DNA of 64,000 bases from Massilia sp. IC2-278 (GTDB lineage: Bacteria > Pseudomonadota > Gammaproteobacteria > Burkholderiales > Burkholderiaceae_D): positions 152,538-216,537 of the forward strand of contig NZ_JAJFES010000005.1 of the NCBI RefSeq assembly GCF_020708045.1. The letters are read 5' to 3'. The notes beneath the pieces were generated by a model. The model worked only from the letters and a program-made list of their open reading frames with translations. It did no database searches and had not been told where the DNA came from. This document shows positions 7,488 to 16,762 of this stretch, piece after piece. The position numbers were made by a program, and so were the translations under genes. The number at the start of each line of letters is the position of its first letter. Position 1 is the first letter of the stretch.

Positions 7488-9419
7488 ATGCAATCGAGAA
7501 ATGCAAGCGTCCCCTCGCCGGGACGCCGCCGTTGGCTGCTGTGCCCGATCGCCGCCGCGTGTGCGAGCGTGGCGCTGGCGGGCACCGTTCCTGCCGGCGC
7601 GCCGCCGGCCGTGGCCACCTACCGCGTCATTCCCTTGGGCGCCAACGGCGCTGTCGAGGGAATCAACATCAAGGGCCAGGTGGCATTCACCGCATACGAA
7701 GGCGACGTTACGCGCGCCCGCTTCTACGATGGGGCCACGGTGCGCGACCTCGGCACTTTCGGCGGCCCGAGCGCCGTAGTCTATGCGCTCAACGACCTGG
7801 GGCAAGTGGTCGGCACCGCATCGACCGGGCTCGGCGCGCCCTTTCACGCCTTCCGCTGGAGCCGGCACACCGGGCTGGTCGACCTGAACGCACCCGGCGT
7901 CGGCAACTCGATCGCCACCGACATCAACAACAAGGGGCAGGTGGCCGGCATTGCCCGCTTCGGCGGCGTTTTGCCGGAGCGGGCCTTCCGCTGGAGCCCC
8001 CACACCGGCATGGTCAACCTCGGCGCGCTCGGCCCCACCTCGGGCTCGAACGCTTTCGGGATCAACGACGCGGGCACGGTCGTTGGCTGGTCGGACGAGG
8101 CCCAGGGCCCCAGGCTGACCCAGGTGACCAAATGGCCAGGCGGGGGCGGCGGGCCGATCGCGCTGAACGATTTCCCCAGCATCGCCTCGCTCGCGGAAGA
8201 CATCAACAACGCCGGCCAGATCGTCGGCAGCGCCGCCTTCGACACCCGTCTCAGCGACCAGGCCTTCATCTGGACGCCGCAAGGCGGCTTGCAGGGCCTG
8301 GGTACCGAACCCGCTTTCTTTTCCTGGGCCCGCCGCATCAACGAAAAAGGCCTGGTGATCGGCGGATTGCGGGTGACCCCGGGCGACAGCAACGGCTTCA
8401 TCTGGAGCCGCGAACATGGCCTGCTCGTGGTCGGCACGCCTGGCGTGGACAGGTCCGACGCGACTGCCCTCAACAACCGCGGACAAGTGCTGGGCTTCCT
8501 GAATACCACGAGCTACATCTGGACGCGCGCCAACGGCTTCGTCGACCTCAGTTCGCGCGTCGTCGGCGCCCCGCCCGGGATGACGCTGTTCGGAGGCCTG
8601 GCAATCAACGACAAGGGCACGATCGTTGCCGGCACCAACACCGGGACCCTGGTGCTGCTGGTGCCGCACGACGTTCACCACCAGCCGCCGATCGCGGGCG
8701 CGGTGAACTTCACCGGGCCCGCGCGTCCCAACTCCCTGCTCTCGTTCGCGGCCGGCTTCACCGACGTCGACACGGGCGACACGCACACGGCCGTCTGGTC
8801 CTGGGGCGATGGCGGCAGCACCGCCGGCACTGTCAGCAGCAAGAACGGCACGGGCAGCGTCAGCGGCCAGCACGCATACCGCAAGAGCGGCATCTACACG
8901 GTGCGCCTGACCCTGACGGACAGCGGCGGCAAGCGCAGCACGGTCGAGCGCAAGGTCGTTATCTGCGCGGGGCAGTCTGCCGTCATCAGCGGCGAAGGCA
9001 CGTTTGCCGCAGCCGCCTTTGGCACGGGACCTGGCGCACGCAAGGCATCGATCGGCAGCTTCGCCTTCCTGTCGGAAGGACCGGGGGCGGGCCAGGGCCA
9101 GGTCCACGTCAACGTGGGCGGCCTGGCCCTGCGCAGCAGCGCGGTCGATGCGGTCACGGTCGACGGCGCACGCATCCGCTACAGCGGACGCGCCACGGTC
9201 AACGGCAACGCCGGGTATCGCTTCGTCCTGACGGCAACCCGCAGCGTGAAGAGCGGCGGCAAGGACAGTATCCACGTGCGCATCGTGCACACCGAACCGG
9301 GCACGAATGCCGAGGTGGTGGACTACGATAACGGGACGGTGACTGCGGGCGCCGCCGGTGCAACAGGGGCAGCGGGGGGCATGGTGATCGAAGGGAGGAT
9401 CGCCTCCGCCTCCAACTGA
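7488..9419 (+). CDS. Secreted HAF-repeat protein with PKD domain
   Basis: 643 residues. ATG at 7488 is chosen because AGGAGGAA ends seven bases upstream and a signal peptide follows (WLLCPIAAACASVALA). About residues 45-400 hold seven or more HAF-type repeats built on a pattern like INxxGQVVGxA...AFxWxxxxGxxxLG, probably a beta-propeller-like array. A PKD/Ig-like domain spans about 408-494 (VWSWGDGG, GIYTVRLTLTDSGG). The last ~150 residues are the module shared with the truncated gene at 1-228. No membrane anchor or PEP-CTERM signal seen. Probable extracellular or cell-surface protein; function unknown. Confidence 0.85.
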   Translation: MQSRNASVPSPGRRRWLLCPIAAACASVALAGTVPAGAPPAVATYRVIPLGANGAVEGINIKGQVAFTAYEGDVTRARFYDGATVRDLGTFGGPSAVVYALNDLGQVVGTASTGLGAPFHAFRWSRHTGLVDLNAPGVGNSIATDINNKGQVAGIARFGGVLPERAFRWSPHTGMVNLGALGPTSGSNAFGINDAGTVVGWSDEAQGPRLTQVTKWPGGGGGPIALNDFPSIASLAEDINNAGQIVGSAAFDTRLSDQAFIWTPQGGLQGLGTEPAFFSWARRINEKGLVIGGLRVTPGDSNGFIWSREHGLLVVGTPGVDRSDATALNNRGQVLGFLNTTSYIWTRANGFVDLSSRVVGAPPGMTLFGGLAINDKGTIVAGTNTGTLVLLVPHDVHHQPPIAGAVNFTGPARPNSLLSFAAGFTDVDTGDTHTAVWSWGDGGSTAGTVSSKNGTGSVSGQHAYRKSGIYTVRLTLTDSGGKRSTVERKVVICAGQSAVISGEGTFAAAAFGTGPGARKASIGSFAFLSEGPGAGQGQVHVNVGGLALRSSAVDAVTVDGARIRYSGRATVNGNAGYRFVLTATRSVKSGGKDSIHVRIVHTEPGTNAEVVDYDNGTVTAGAAGATGAAGGMVIEGRIASASN

Positions 9420-9442
9420 CGAAGGCGGGAACGGCCGGGGCG

Positions 9443-9471
9443 CCGCGCAGCCTTGTCGGTGGGCTGCGCGG
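9443..9471. terminator. Hairpin between convergent genes
   Basis: A 10-bp perfect GC-rich stem (9443-9452 with 9462-9471) and 9-base loop lie in the 61-bp gap between the HAF protein gene and the enoyl-CoA hydratase gene, which converge here. No T tract follows; a bidirectional 3' end is likely. Confidence 0.55.
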
Positions 9472-9480
9472 TGTCCCGCA

Positions 9481-10254
9481 TCAGTCGAACTTCGAGAAGT
9501 CCGGCTTGCGCTTCTGGAAGAAGGCGGTGAACGCTTCCTTCGCCTCGGCACCGACCAGCATGGCGCTGAACTGCTTGTTCTCGACGCCGATGGTCTCCGC
9601 CACGATGCCTGCGCGCGGGCGCTTCATCAGGGCCTTGGTGGCGCGGATCGAGGCGGCAGGCAGGGCGACCAGCTTGGCGGCTTGGCCCTGGGCGAATGCC
9701 AGCAGTTCGGCGGCCGGCAGCACGCGCGCGACGATGCCCATCTCGAAGGCTTCCTGGGCGCCGAACGCTTCGCCCAGCATCAGCTTTTCAGCGGCGCGGG
9801 TATAGCCGGCGGCTTGCGCGACCAGCAGCGAGGACGCGAATTCCGGGCACAGGCCGAGCTGGGTGAACGGCATCGAGAACTTGGCGTTGTCGGCGGCATA
9901 GACCAGGTCGCAGTGCATCAGCATCGTGGTGCCGATGCCGACGGCGGCGCCGGCCACGGCGGCCACCACCGGCTTGGTGCAGCCTTCCAGGGCTTTCATG
10001 AACTGGAATACCGGGCGGTCTTCGGTCATGGCGCCTTCGCCGGTGTTGTTCAGGAAGTCGTCGAGGTCGTTACCGGCGGTGAAGATTTCCGGCTTGCCGG
10101 CGATGAGGACGGCGCGCACTTGCGGGTCTTGTTCGGCGTCCAGCAGGGCGTCGGCCATGGTCTGGTACATGGCGCCGGTGATGGCGTTCTTGCGCTCGAG
10201 GCGGTCGAATTCGATGGTGAGGATGCCGTTTTGTTTATTCGTCTGGATCGTCAT
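9481..10254 (-). CDS. Enoyl-CoA hydratase/isomerase family protein
   Basis: 257 residues, the usual length of a single-domain crotonase. Oxyanion-hole segments are visible: IFTAGNDLDDF near residue 60 and GAAVGIGTTMLMHCDLVYA near 105-125. The second typical catalytic acid would fall in QLGLCPE, as in ECI/PaaG-like members, so it may act as hydratase or delta3-delta2 isomerase. GGAG precedes the start. It is the last gene of the beta-oxidation operon, separated from the thiolase gene by 125 bases containing a REP-like hairpin. Confidence 0.88.
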   Translation of the reverse strand: MTIQTNKQNGILTIEFDRLERKNAITGAMYQTMADALLDAEQDPQVRAVLIAGKPEIFTAGNDLDDFLNNTGEGAMTEDRPVFQFMKALEGCTKPVVAAVAGAAVGIGTTMLMHCDLVYAADNAKFSMPFTQLGLCPEFASSLLVAQAAGYTRAAEKLMLGEAFGAQEAFEMGIVARVLPAAELLAFAQGQAAKLVALPAASIRATKALMKRPRAGIVAETIGVENKQFSAMLVGAEAKEAFTAFFQKRKPDFSKFD

Positions 10255-10290
10255 TTTTTCAGTCTCCGGGGTGTTTTGGGGGCACGAAAG

Positions 10291-10341
10291 ACAGCGTGGG
10301 CACAGGTGCCCACCCTACGGTTGCACGTGTGCCCACGCTGT
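10291..10341. repeat. REP-like inverted repeat
   Basis: A 14-bp perfect inverted repeat (10291-10304 with 10328-10341) flanks GTGCCCACCCTACGG at 10306-10320. The CACCCTAC core recurs in the element at 16624-16737, so this looks like a dispersed intergenic repeat family. Its place between the thiolase and hydratase genes could lower downstream expression. Confidence 0.6.
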
Positions 10342-10379
10342 GATGTCGGGCGGCTGCATTACTGCGCCGCCCTCTTCGA

Positions 10380-11576
10380 TTAAACGCGCTCGATGATACC
10401 AGCCGCGCCCATGCCGGCGCCGACGCACATCGTCACCATGCCGTACTTCAGGTTGTTGCGGCGCAGTGCGTGCACGACGGTCGCGGCGCGGATCGCACCG
10501 GTGGCGCCCAGCGGGTGACCCAGGGCGATCGCGCCGCCCATCGGGTTGACCTTCGACGTGTCCAGGCCCAGGTCGCGGATCACGGCCAGCGCCTGTGCGG
10601 CGAAGGCTTCGTTCAGCTCGATCCAGTCCAGCTGGTCCTGGGTGATGCCGGCGGCGGCCAGCGCTGCAGGAATCGCCACCTTCGGACCGATGCCCATGAT
10701 CTCAGGCGGCACGCCGCGCACGGCGAACGACGAGAACTTGGCCAGCGGGGTCAGGTTGTGCTCCTTCAGGATCTTTTCGCTGACGACGATCAGGGCGCCG
10801 GCGCCGTCCGACATCTGCGACGAGGTCGCGGCGGTGACGGTGCCTTTCGCGGCGAAGACCGGCTTCAGCTTGGCCATGCCTTCCATGCTGGCGTCGGCGC
10901 GCGGGCCTTCGTCGGCATCGACGGTGCGGCGCTTGACCGAGACTTCACCGGTGGCCAGGTTCGGCGTGCGGGTGATGATCTCGACCGGGGTGATCTCGTC
11001 CTTGAACAGGCCGGCCTGCTGGGCGGCGATGGCGCGGCGGTGCGATTCCAGGCCAAAGGCGTCCTGGTCTTCGCGCGACACTTTCCATTGCTGGGCGACC
11101 TTTTCAGCGGTCAGGCCCATGCCGTAGGCCAGGCCCACGTTCTCGTCCTTGAACGTCTCCATATTAATGGAGGGGTGGTGGCCCATCATCGGCACCATCG
11201 ACATCGATTCGACGCCGCCGGCGATCATCACGTCGGCTTCGCCAACGCGGATGCGGTCGGCCGCCATGGCCAGGGCGGTGATGCCCGAGGCGCAGTAGCG
11301 GTTGACGGTCACGCCGCCCACGGTGTTCGGCAGGCCAGCCAGCACAACCGAGTTACGGGCGATGTTGAAGCCCTGCTCCGCTTCCGGGAACGAGCAGCCG
11401 ACGATGGCGTCGACGATCAGGGCCGGGTCCAGGTTCGGCACGGCGGCCATGGCGCCGCGGATGGCGTGCACCAGCAGGTCGTCCGGGCGGGTGGTCTTGA
11501 ACATGCCGCGTGGCGCCTTGCCGATCGGGGTGCGGGTCGCTGCGACGATGTATGCGTCTTGAAGTTGTTTGCTCAT
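10380..11576 (-). CDS. fadA: Acetyl-CoA C-acyltransferase (3-ketoacyl-CoA thiolase)
   Basis: 398 residues of the thiolase fold, catalysing thiolytic cleavage of 3-ketoacyl-CoA. The acyl-accepting Cys95 lies in VNRYCASG; the catalytic His is in GGAIALGHPLGATGA and the second Cys in CVGAGMGAAG. It begins 24 bases after the hydroxyacyl-CoA dehydrogenase gene with AGGAC as ribosome-binding site, so both are co-expressed for the last two beta-oxidation steps. The symbol is by function; it might also be named fadI or paaJ-like. Confidence 0.92.
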   Translation of the reverse strand: MSKQLQDAYIVAATRTPIGKAPRGMFKTTRPDDLLVHAIRGAMAAVPNLDPALIVDAIVGCSFPEAEQGFNIARNSVVLAGLPNTVGGVTVNRYCASGITALAMAADRIRVGEADVMIAGGVESMSMVPMMGHHPSINMETFKDENVGLAYGMGLTAEKVAQQWKVSREDQDAFGLESHRRAIAAQQAGLFKDEITPVEIITRTPNLATGEVSVKRRTVDADEGPRADASMEGMAKLKPVFAAKGTVTAATSSQMSDGAGALIVVSEKILKEHNLTPLAKFSSFAVRGVPPEIMGIGPKVAIPAALAAAGITQDQLDWIELNEAFAAQALAVIRDLGLDTSKVNPMGGAIALGHPLGATGAIRAATVVHALRRNNLKYGMVTMCVGAGMGAAGIIERV

Positions 11577-11600
11577 GTTGGTCGTCCTGTTGTTCAGCGT

Positions 11601-13997
11601 TTAGTTGCGCACCGGCTTGCCGGTCTGCATCATGCCCATGATCCGCTCTTGCGTCTTCGGGTTGTTCAGCAGTGCGATGAAGGCCTTGCGCTCCATGTCC
11701 AGCAGCCACTGCTCGGACACCACGCTGCCCTGGTCGACGTCGCCGCCGGTCACGATCTCGGCGATGGTGTCGCCCAGGTGGTAGTCGTAGGCCGAGATGA
11801 AGCCGCCGTCACGCATGTTGACCAGCTGGCCGCGGATCGTCGCCCAGCCGTAGCGGCCGGTCACGGTCACAGGGCGCTTGGCCGGGGCGCGGTAGCCGGC
11901 GTCGAACATGGCGCGCGCCTGGACTTTCGCCACGTGCAGCAGCTCGTAGGCGTTGAAGACGATGATGTCGTCTTCCTTCAGGTAGCCCATCGCCTTGGCT
12001 TCCAGTGCCGACTTCGACACCTGCGCGGTGGCCGCGTTGGTAAAACCGGTCTTCAGGAATTGCAGGATGTCGTTGCCCTTCGCTTCGGTAAAGGCGCGCA
12101 CTGCCGCTTCCTTCAGGCCGCCGCCGGCCGGCACCAGGCCGACGCCGACTTCGACCAGGCCGACGTAGGACTCGATCGAGGCCACGCGCTTCGATGCGTG
12201 CAGGGCCAGTTCGCAGCCGCCGCCCAGCGCCAGGCCGGCGACAGCCGCCACCACAGGCACGTTCGAGTACTTCATCTGCATGAAGGTGTCTTGCAGTTCC
12301 TTGACGATCGGCTCCATCGCTTTCGCGCCGCCGGTCATGAAGGCCGGCAGGGCCGATTGCAGGTCGGCGCCGGCCGAGAAGGCGCCGCCTTCGGTGGCGT
12401 CGGTGTTCCAGATCACCAGGCCCTTGAAGTTGGCTTCCGCTTCCGCCAGGCCGCGCTTGATGCCCTTGATGACGCCGTCACCGATGACGTGCATCTTGGT
12501 CTTCAGCGAAATGATCAGGACATCATCGCCGGTATGCCACAGGCGCACCGAGTCGTCCTCGAACACGGTGGTGCCGGCGGTCTTGGCGTCTTGCGCGCCG
12601 GCGCCCAGCACTGGCGCACGGAAGGCCTGGCGCTCGTACACAGGCAGGGTCGAACGTGGCACGTAGCTGTTCGATGCGGCCGAATACGAACCTTCGGCGG
12701 TGTGCACGCCTTTTTCAGCAACCTGGCCTTCGAAGACCCAGGCTGGCAGCGGCGCATTCGTCAGCGCCTTGCCGGCATCGATGTCTTCCTTGACCCACTG
12801 GGCGATCTGCGTCCAGCCGGCGGCTTGCCAGGTCTCGAACGGACCGACGCTCCAGCCGAAGCCCCAGCGCATCGCGAAGTCGACGTCGCGCGCGTTGTCG
12901 GCGATGCTGTCGAGGTGGAACGCGATGTAGTGGAAGGCGTCGCGGAAGATCGCCCACAGGAACTGCGCCTGCGGGTTGGTCGATTCGCGCATGGCCTTGA
13001 ACTTCTTGACCGGGTCTTTTTCTTTCAGGATGCGCGCGACGATGTCGGCCGCTTTCGCACCGCCGGCCACGTATTCGCCGGTGGCAAAGTCGAGGCGTTG
13101 AATTTCCTTGCCGACTTTCTTGTAGAAGCCGCCACCGGTCTTCTGGCCCAGGGCGCCCTTCTCGATCAGCTTGGCCAGCACGTCAGGCGTCTTGTACAGG
13201 CTGAAGAACGGATCGTCCTGCAGGGTGTCCTGCATGGTCTTGATCACGTGGCCCATCGTGTCCAGGCCGACGACGTCGGCGGTACGGAAGGTGCCCGACT
13301 TGGCGCGGCCCAGCTTGGCGCCGGTCAGGTCGTCGACCACGTCCACCGACAGGCCGAACTTCTCGGCTTCGTGGATGGTGGCCAGCATGCCGAAGATGCC
13401 GACGCGGTTGGCGATGAAGTTCGGCGTGTCTTTCGCGCGCACGACGCCCTTGCCCAGCACCGAGGTCAGGAAGGTTTCCAGCTGGTCGAGGATGGCCGGA
13501 TTCGTCGACGTGGTCGGGATCAGCTCGACCAGGTGCATGTAGCGCGGTGGGTTGAAGAAGTGGACGCCGCAGAAGCGCGCCTTCAGTTCTTCATCGAAGC
13601 CTTCGGCCAATTTGTTGATCGACAGGCCCGAGGTGTTGGAGGCGAAGATCGCGTTCGGGGCGATGTGTGGAGCGACCTTCTTGTACAGGTCATGCTTCCA
13701 GTCCATGCGCTCGGCGATCGCTTCGATGATCAGGTCGCAGCCGGCCAGGACATCCAGGTTGTCTTCGTAGTTGGCGACTTCGATCAGGGCGGCGTCGTCC
13801 TTGTTGCCCAGCGGCGCAGGCGACAGCTTCTTCAGGCCTTCGATGGCCTTCAGGACGATGCCGTTCTTGTTGCCTTCTTTTGCCGGCAGGTCGAACAAAA
13901 CGACAGGCACCTTGGCGTTGACGCAGTGCGCAGCGATCTGCGCGCCCATCACGCCCGCGCCCAGGACGGCGACTTTCTTGACGGTGAAATTGGTCAT
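11601..13997 (-). CDS. 3-hydroxyacyl-CoA dehydrogenase / enoyl-CoA hydratase fusion (FadN type)
   Basis: 798 residues. The N-terminal Rossmann domain carries VAVLGAGVMGAQIAAH at 9-24 and the catalytic-His motif GVHFFNPPRYMHLVEL, followed by the 3HCDH C-terminal domain to about 410. A crotonase domain lies near 480-690 (FSAGADLQ, ALGGGCELALHA, GLVPAGGG). The order dehydrogenase-then-hydratase is that of FadN/YusL-type proteins and opposite to E. coli FadB. Catalyses hydration of enoyl-CoA and NAD-dependent oxidation of hydroxyacyl-CoA. Lies 21 bases after the acyl-CoA dehydrogenase gene and before the thiolase gene. Confidence 0.93.
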   Translation of the reverse strand: MTNFTVKKVAVLGAGVMGAQIAAHCVNAKVPVVLFDLPAKEGNKNGIVLKAIEGLKKLSPAPLGNKDDAALIEVANYEDNLDVLAGCDLIIEAIAERMDWKHDLYKKVAPHIAPNAIFASNTSGLSINKLAEGFDEELKARFCGVHFFNPPRYMHLVELIPTTSTNPAILDQLETFLTSVLGKGVVRAKDTPNFIANRVGIFGMLATIHEAEKFGLSVDVVDDLTGAKLGRAKSGTFRTADVVGLDTMGHVIKTMQDTLQDDPFFSLYKTPDVLAKLIEKGALGQKTGGGFYKKVGKEIQRLDFATGEYVAGGAKAADIVARILKEKDPVKKFKAMRESTNPQAQFLWAIFRDAFHYIAFHLDSIADNARDVDFAMRWGFGWSVGPFETWQAAGWTQIAQWVKEDIDAGKALTNAPLPAWVFEGQVAEKGVHTAEGSYSAASNSYVPRSTLPVYERQAFRAPVLGAGAQDAKTAGTTVFEDDSVRLWHTGDDVLIISLKTKMHVIGDGVIKGIKRGLAEAEANFKGLVIWNTDATEGGAFSAGADLQSALPAFMTGGAKAMEPIVKELQDTFMQMKYSNVPVVAAVAGLALGGGCELALHASKRVASIESYVGLVEVGVGLVPAGGGLKEAAVRAFTEAKGNDILQFLKTGFTNAATAQVSKSALEAKAMGYLKEDDIIVFNAYELLHVAKVQARAMFDAGYRAPAKRPVTVTGRYGWATIRGQLVNMRDGGFISAYDYHLGDTIAEIVTGGDVDQGSVVSEQWLLDMERKAFIALLNNPKTQERIMGMMQTGKPVRN

Positions 13998-14018
13998 GGT
14001 TTTTATCCCTAGAAGCGG

Positions 14019-15809
14019 TTAGAACAGGTCGGCGTCGAGCGCCAGCAGGTTGCTTGCGCCCGAACGTGCCTGGCGGATCAGCATCGCGGTTTCCGGGTAC
14101 AGGCGGGCGAAGTAGAAGCGCGCCGTGTGCAGCTTGGACTCGTAGAACTTGTCGCCGGAATCTTTCTTCTCCAGGGCGATCTTCGCCATTTGTGCGAAGA
14201 AGTAAGAGAACACCAGGTGACCGACCACGCGCAGGTAAGGCACGGCAGCGGCGCCGACTTCGTCCTGGTTGGTGAAGGCCTTCATGCCGATTTCCATGGT
14301 CAGCTTGGTGACTTTTTCGCCCAGCTCGCCCAGCGGGCTCACGAATTCCGACATCGATTCGTCCAGGCCGTTTTCTTCGACGAAGGCTTTGATCTTTTCG
14401 CCGAAGGCGCGCAGCTTGGCGCCGTTGTCCATCAGGATCTTGCGGCCCAGCAGGTCCAGCGACTGCACGGTGTTGGTGCCTTCGTAGATCATGTTGATGC
14501 GCGCGTCGCGCACGTACTGCTCCATGCCCCATTCGGCGATGTAGCCGTGGCCGCCGTACACCTGCATGGCTTCCGAGGTGGCGATCCAGCCGTTGTCGGT
14601 GATGAAGGCCTTGACGATCGGGGTCAGCAGCGCGACTTCGCCGGCGGCTTCCTTGCGCACGTCTTCGTCAGGGTGGTTCAGTTCGCGGTCGATCTGCAGC
14701 GCAACGTACGAGGTCAGCGCGCGTGCGCCTTCGGCGTAGGCTTTAGCCGTCAGCAGCATGCGGCGCACGTCCGGGTGCACGATGATCGGGTCGGCTGGCT
14801 TGTCCGGTGCCTTCGGGCCCGACAGGCTACGCATCTGGATGCGGTCTTTCGCGTAGACCAGGGCGTTCTGGTAAGCCACTTCGGTCAGGCCGAGCGACTG
14901 CATGCCCACGCCCAGGCGGGCGGCGTTCATGAACACGAACATCGCGTTCAGGCCTTTGTGCGGCTGGCCGATCAGGGTGCCGACGGCGCCGTCCAGGTTC
15001 ATCTGGCAGGTCGAGTTGCCGTGGATGCCCATCTTTTCTTCGATGGCGCCGCAGAAGATCGGGTTGCGCTCGCCGATCGAACCATCAGCATTCGGCAGGA
15101 ACTTAGGAACCAGGAACAGCGAGATGCCTTTCGAGCCTTCCGGTGCATCCGGCAGGCGGGCCAGCACCAGGTGGACGATGTTTTCCGACACGTCGTGTTC
15201 GCCGGCCGAGATGAAGATCTTCGAGCCGGTGATCTTGTAGGTGCCGTCGCCTTGCGGTTCGGCTTTCGAGCGCAGCAGGCCCAGGTCGGTGCCGCAATGC
15301 GCTTCGGTCAGGCACATGGTGCCGGTCCACTCGCCCGAAACCAGCTTCGGCAGGTAGAACTTCTTCTGTTCTTCGGTGCCGTGTTCCTTCAGGCACTCAT
15401 AGGCGCCGTGCGACAGGCCAGGGTACATGGTCCAGGCCTGGTTGGACGAGTTCAGCATTTCGTAGAACGAATTGTTCAGCGAGACCGGCAGGCCCTGGCC
15501 GCCGTATTCCGGATCGCACGCCAGCGCAGCCCAGCCGCCTTCGACGTACTGTTTATAGGCTTCCTTGAAACCCTTCGGGGTGGTCACGGTCTTGGTTTCC
15601 GCGTCGAAGTGGCAGCCTTCGCGGTCGCCGGAGTGGTTCAGCGGGAACAGCACTTCCTGCGTGAACTTCGCACCTTCTTCGAGCACCTGGTTGATGATGT
15701 CGGCGTCGATTTCCTGGTATGCCGGCAAGTTCTTGAACTCTTCGGTGACGTTGAGGAATTCGTGCAGAACGAACTGCATATCCCGAATTGGCGCGACGTA
15801 CTGACCCAT
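14019..15809 (-). CDS. Acyl-CoA dehydrogenase, long ~600-residue type
   Basis: 596 residues; FAD-dependent dehydrogenase that forms trans-2-enoyl-CoA in the first beta-oxidation step. Visible are the CLTEAHCGTDLG FAD-binding strand near 166-177 and IYEGTN with the likely catalytic base Glu443. An extra C-terminal domain of about 120 residues beyond the normal ~380-residue fold is typical of this beta/gammaproteobacterial subgroup. AGGAG precedes the start, 48 bases after the TetR gene. Confidence 0.92.
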   Translation of the reverse strand: MGQYVAPIRDMQFVLHEFLNVTEEFKNLPAYQEIDADIINQVLEEGAKFTQEVLFPLNHSGDREGCHFDAETKTVTTPKGFKEAYKQYVEGGWAALACDPEYGGQGLPVSLNNSFYEMLNSSNQAWTMYPGLSHGAYECLKEHGTEEQKKFYLPKLVSGEWTGTMCLTEAHCGTDLGLLRSKAEPQGDGTYKITGSKIFISAGEHDVSENIVHLVLARLPDAPEGSKGISLFLVPKFLPNADGSIGERNPIFCGAIEEKMGIHGNSTCQMNLDGAVGTLIGQPHKGLNAMFVFMNAARLGVGMQSLGLTEVAYQNALVYAKDRIQMRSLSGPKAPDKPADPIIVHPDVRRMLLTAKAYAEGARALTSYVALQIDRELNHPDEDVRKEAAGEVALLTPIVKAFITDNGWIATSEAMQVYGGHGYIAEWGMEQYVRDARINMIYEGTNTVQSLDLLGRKILMDNGAKLRAFGEKIKAFVEENGLDESMSEFVSPLGELGEKVTKLTMEIGMKAFTNQDEVGAAAVPYLRVVGHLVFSYFFAQMAKIALEKKDSGDKFYESKLHTARFYFARLYPETAMLIRQARSGASNLLALDADLF

Positions 15810-15857
15810 GGTTTTCTCCTGACGAAGGTAAGATTGTTTGAGACTTGCTAGACGGGC

Positions 15858-16469
15858 TCAGCCCGCTTGATTGCTTTGAGTGGGATTACGGTAATTCTCG
15901 ATCAGCCGCACGAAGCCGCGGTTGGCGCGCTCCAGTGCGCCGGGGACGCGCAGGAAACGCGCATCGTGGTGCAAGGCCAGGATCAGCCCGTACATCTCGT
16001 AGACCAGCTGGTTGGGATCGGTGCCCGCCTGTAGCGCACCGACGTCGATGCTTTGCTGCACGGCGCGCAGCAGCGCTCCCTGCCAGGCACGCACCATTGC
16101 CACCAGCGCTTCGCGGATCGGACCTGGACGGTCATCGTACTCCACTGCGCCACTGATATAGATGCAGCCCGACGCAATTTCTACCGAAACCCGCTTGACC
16201 CAGCGTGCGAACATGGATTCCAGGCGCGGCAGGCCGCGCGGCTCCTTGACGCTGGGGAAGAAAACTTCCTGCTCGAAACGGTGGTGGTAGAGCTTGAGCA
16301 CTTCCATCTGCAGGTCTTCGCGCGAACCGAAGTGCGCGAACACGCCCGATTTGCTCATGTTCATGCGGTCGGCAAGCAGGCCGATGGTCAGGCCTTCCAG
16401 ACCGTTGCGGCTGGCCAGCTCGAGCGCGACATCGAGGATGGCTGCCCGCGTCTGCTCGCCCTTGCGCAT
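15858..16469 (-). CDS. TetR-family regulator of the beta-oxidation operon
   Basis: 203 residues. The N-terminal helix-turn-helix (about residues 8-55) includes LEGLTIGLLADRMNMSKSGV followed by FAHFGSREDL, a canonical TetR recognition helix. The C-terminal ligand domain has no specific signature, but the gene heads an operon of four fatty-acid degradation genes, so an acyl-CoA ligand is likely, as for PsrA/FadR-type TetR proteins. Promoter-like hexamers with an adjacent partial palindrome upstream suggest autoregulation. Confidence 0.88.
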   Translation of the reverse strand: MRKGEQTRAAILDVALELASRNGLEGLTIGLLADRMNMSKSGVFAHFGSREDLQMEVLKLYHHRFEQEVFFPSVKEPRGLPRLESMFARWVKRVSVEIASGCIYISGAVEYDDRPGPIREALVAMVRAWQGALLRAVQQSIDVGALQAGTDPNQLVYEMYGLILALHHDARFLRVPGALERANRGFVRLIENYRNPTQSNQAG

Positions 16470-16518
16470 GAATTTGGCTGAAGTGTTGATGACTGTCCCC
16501 TGGGTGAATCGAAAAATC

Positions 16519-16558
16519 CGAACGCTCGTACTATTATCTATCGGCGGGTGAATGTCAA
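16519..16558 (-). promoter_or_regulatory. Promoter and possible operator of the TetR-led fad operon
   Basis: Reading leftward, TTGACA (16553-16558, perfect -35) and AATAGT (16530-16535, 4 of 6 to the -10) are 17 bp apart. Directly downstream is the imperfect palindrome CGAACGCTCG (16519-16528), well placed for a TetR-family repressor. The operator assignment is inference. Confidence 0.5.
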
Positions 16559-16623
16559 ACGGGAACTTAGAGGTGGGGTTCTATTGTGCGGGGGTGAGGA
16601 TTTGTACGGCTGCGCGAACGGTG

Positions 16624-16737
16624 GTTGAACGCGTGGACGGCCGAGCCGTCCACCCTACCCCCTCCGTTACACGTAGGGTGGACGGCTAAACCGGACGGGT
16701 GGCGCCCATACGGCCGTTGCGCGTCCACGCGTTCAAC
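16624..16737. repeat. Nested REP-like double inverted repeat
   Basis: Two nested perfect 15-bp inverted repeats occupy the intergenic region: the outer arms are 16624-16638 and 16723-16737, the inner arms 16644-16658 and 16673-16687. The inner arm contains CCACCCTAC, the core also seen in the element at 10291-10341. No gene is seen between 16470 and 16762 apart from this element and the TetR promoter. Confidence 0.7.
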
Positions 16738-16762
16738 AACCGCCCGCACGGCAGCAAACCTT

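Noticed and set aside
10470-14012. A very long open frame antisense to the thiolase and hydroxyacyl-CoA dehydrogenase genes
   Set aside because: The translation is rich in His, Gln, Arg and Val without domains; it is the antisense shadow common in high-GC genes.
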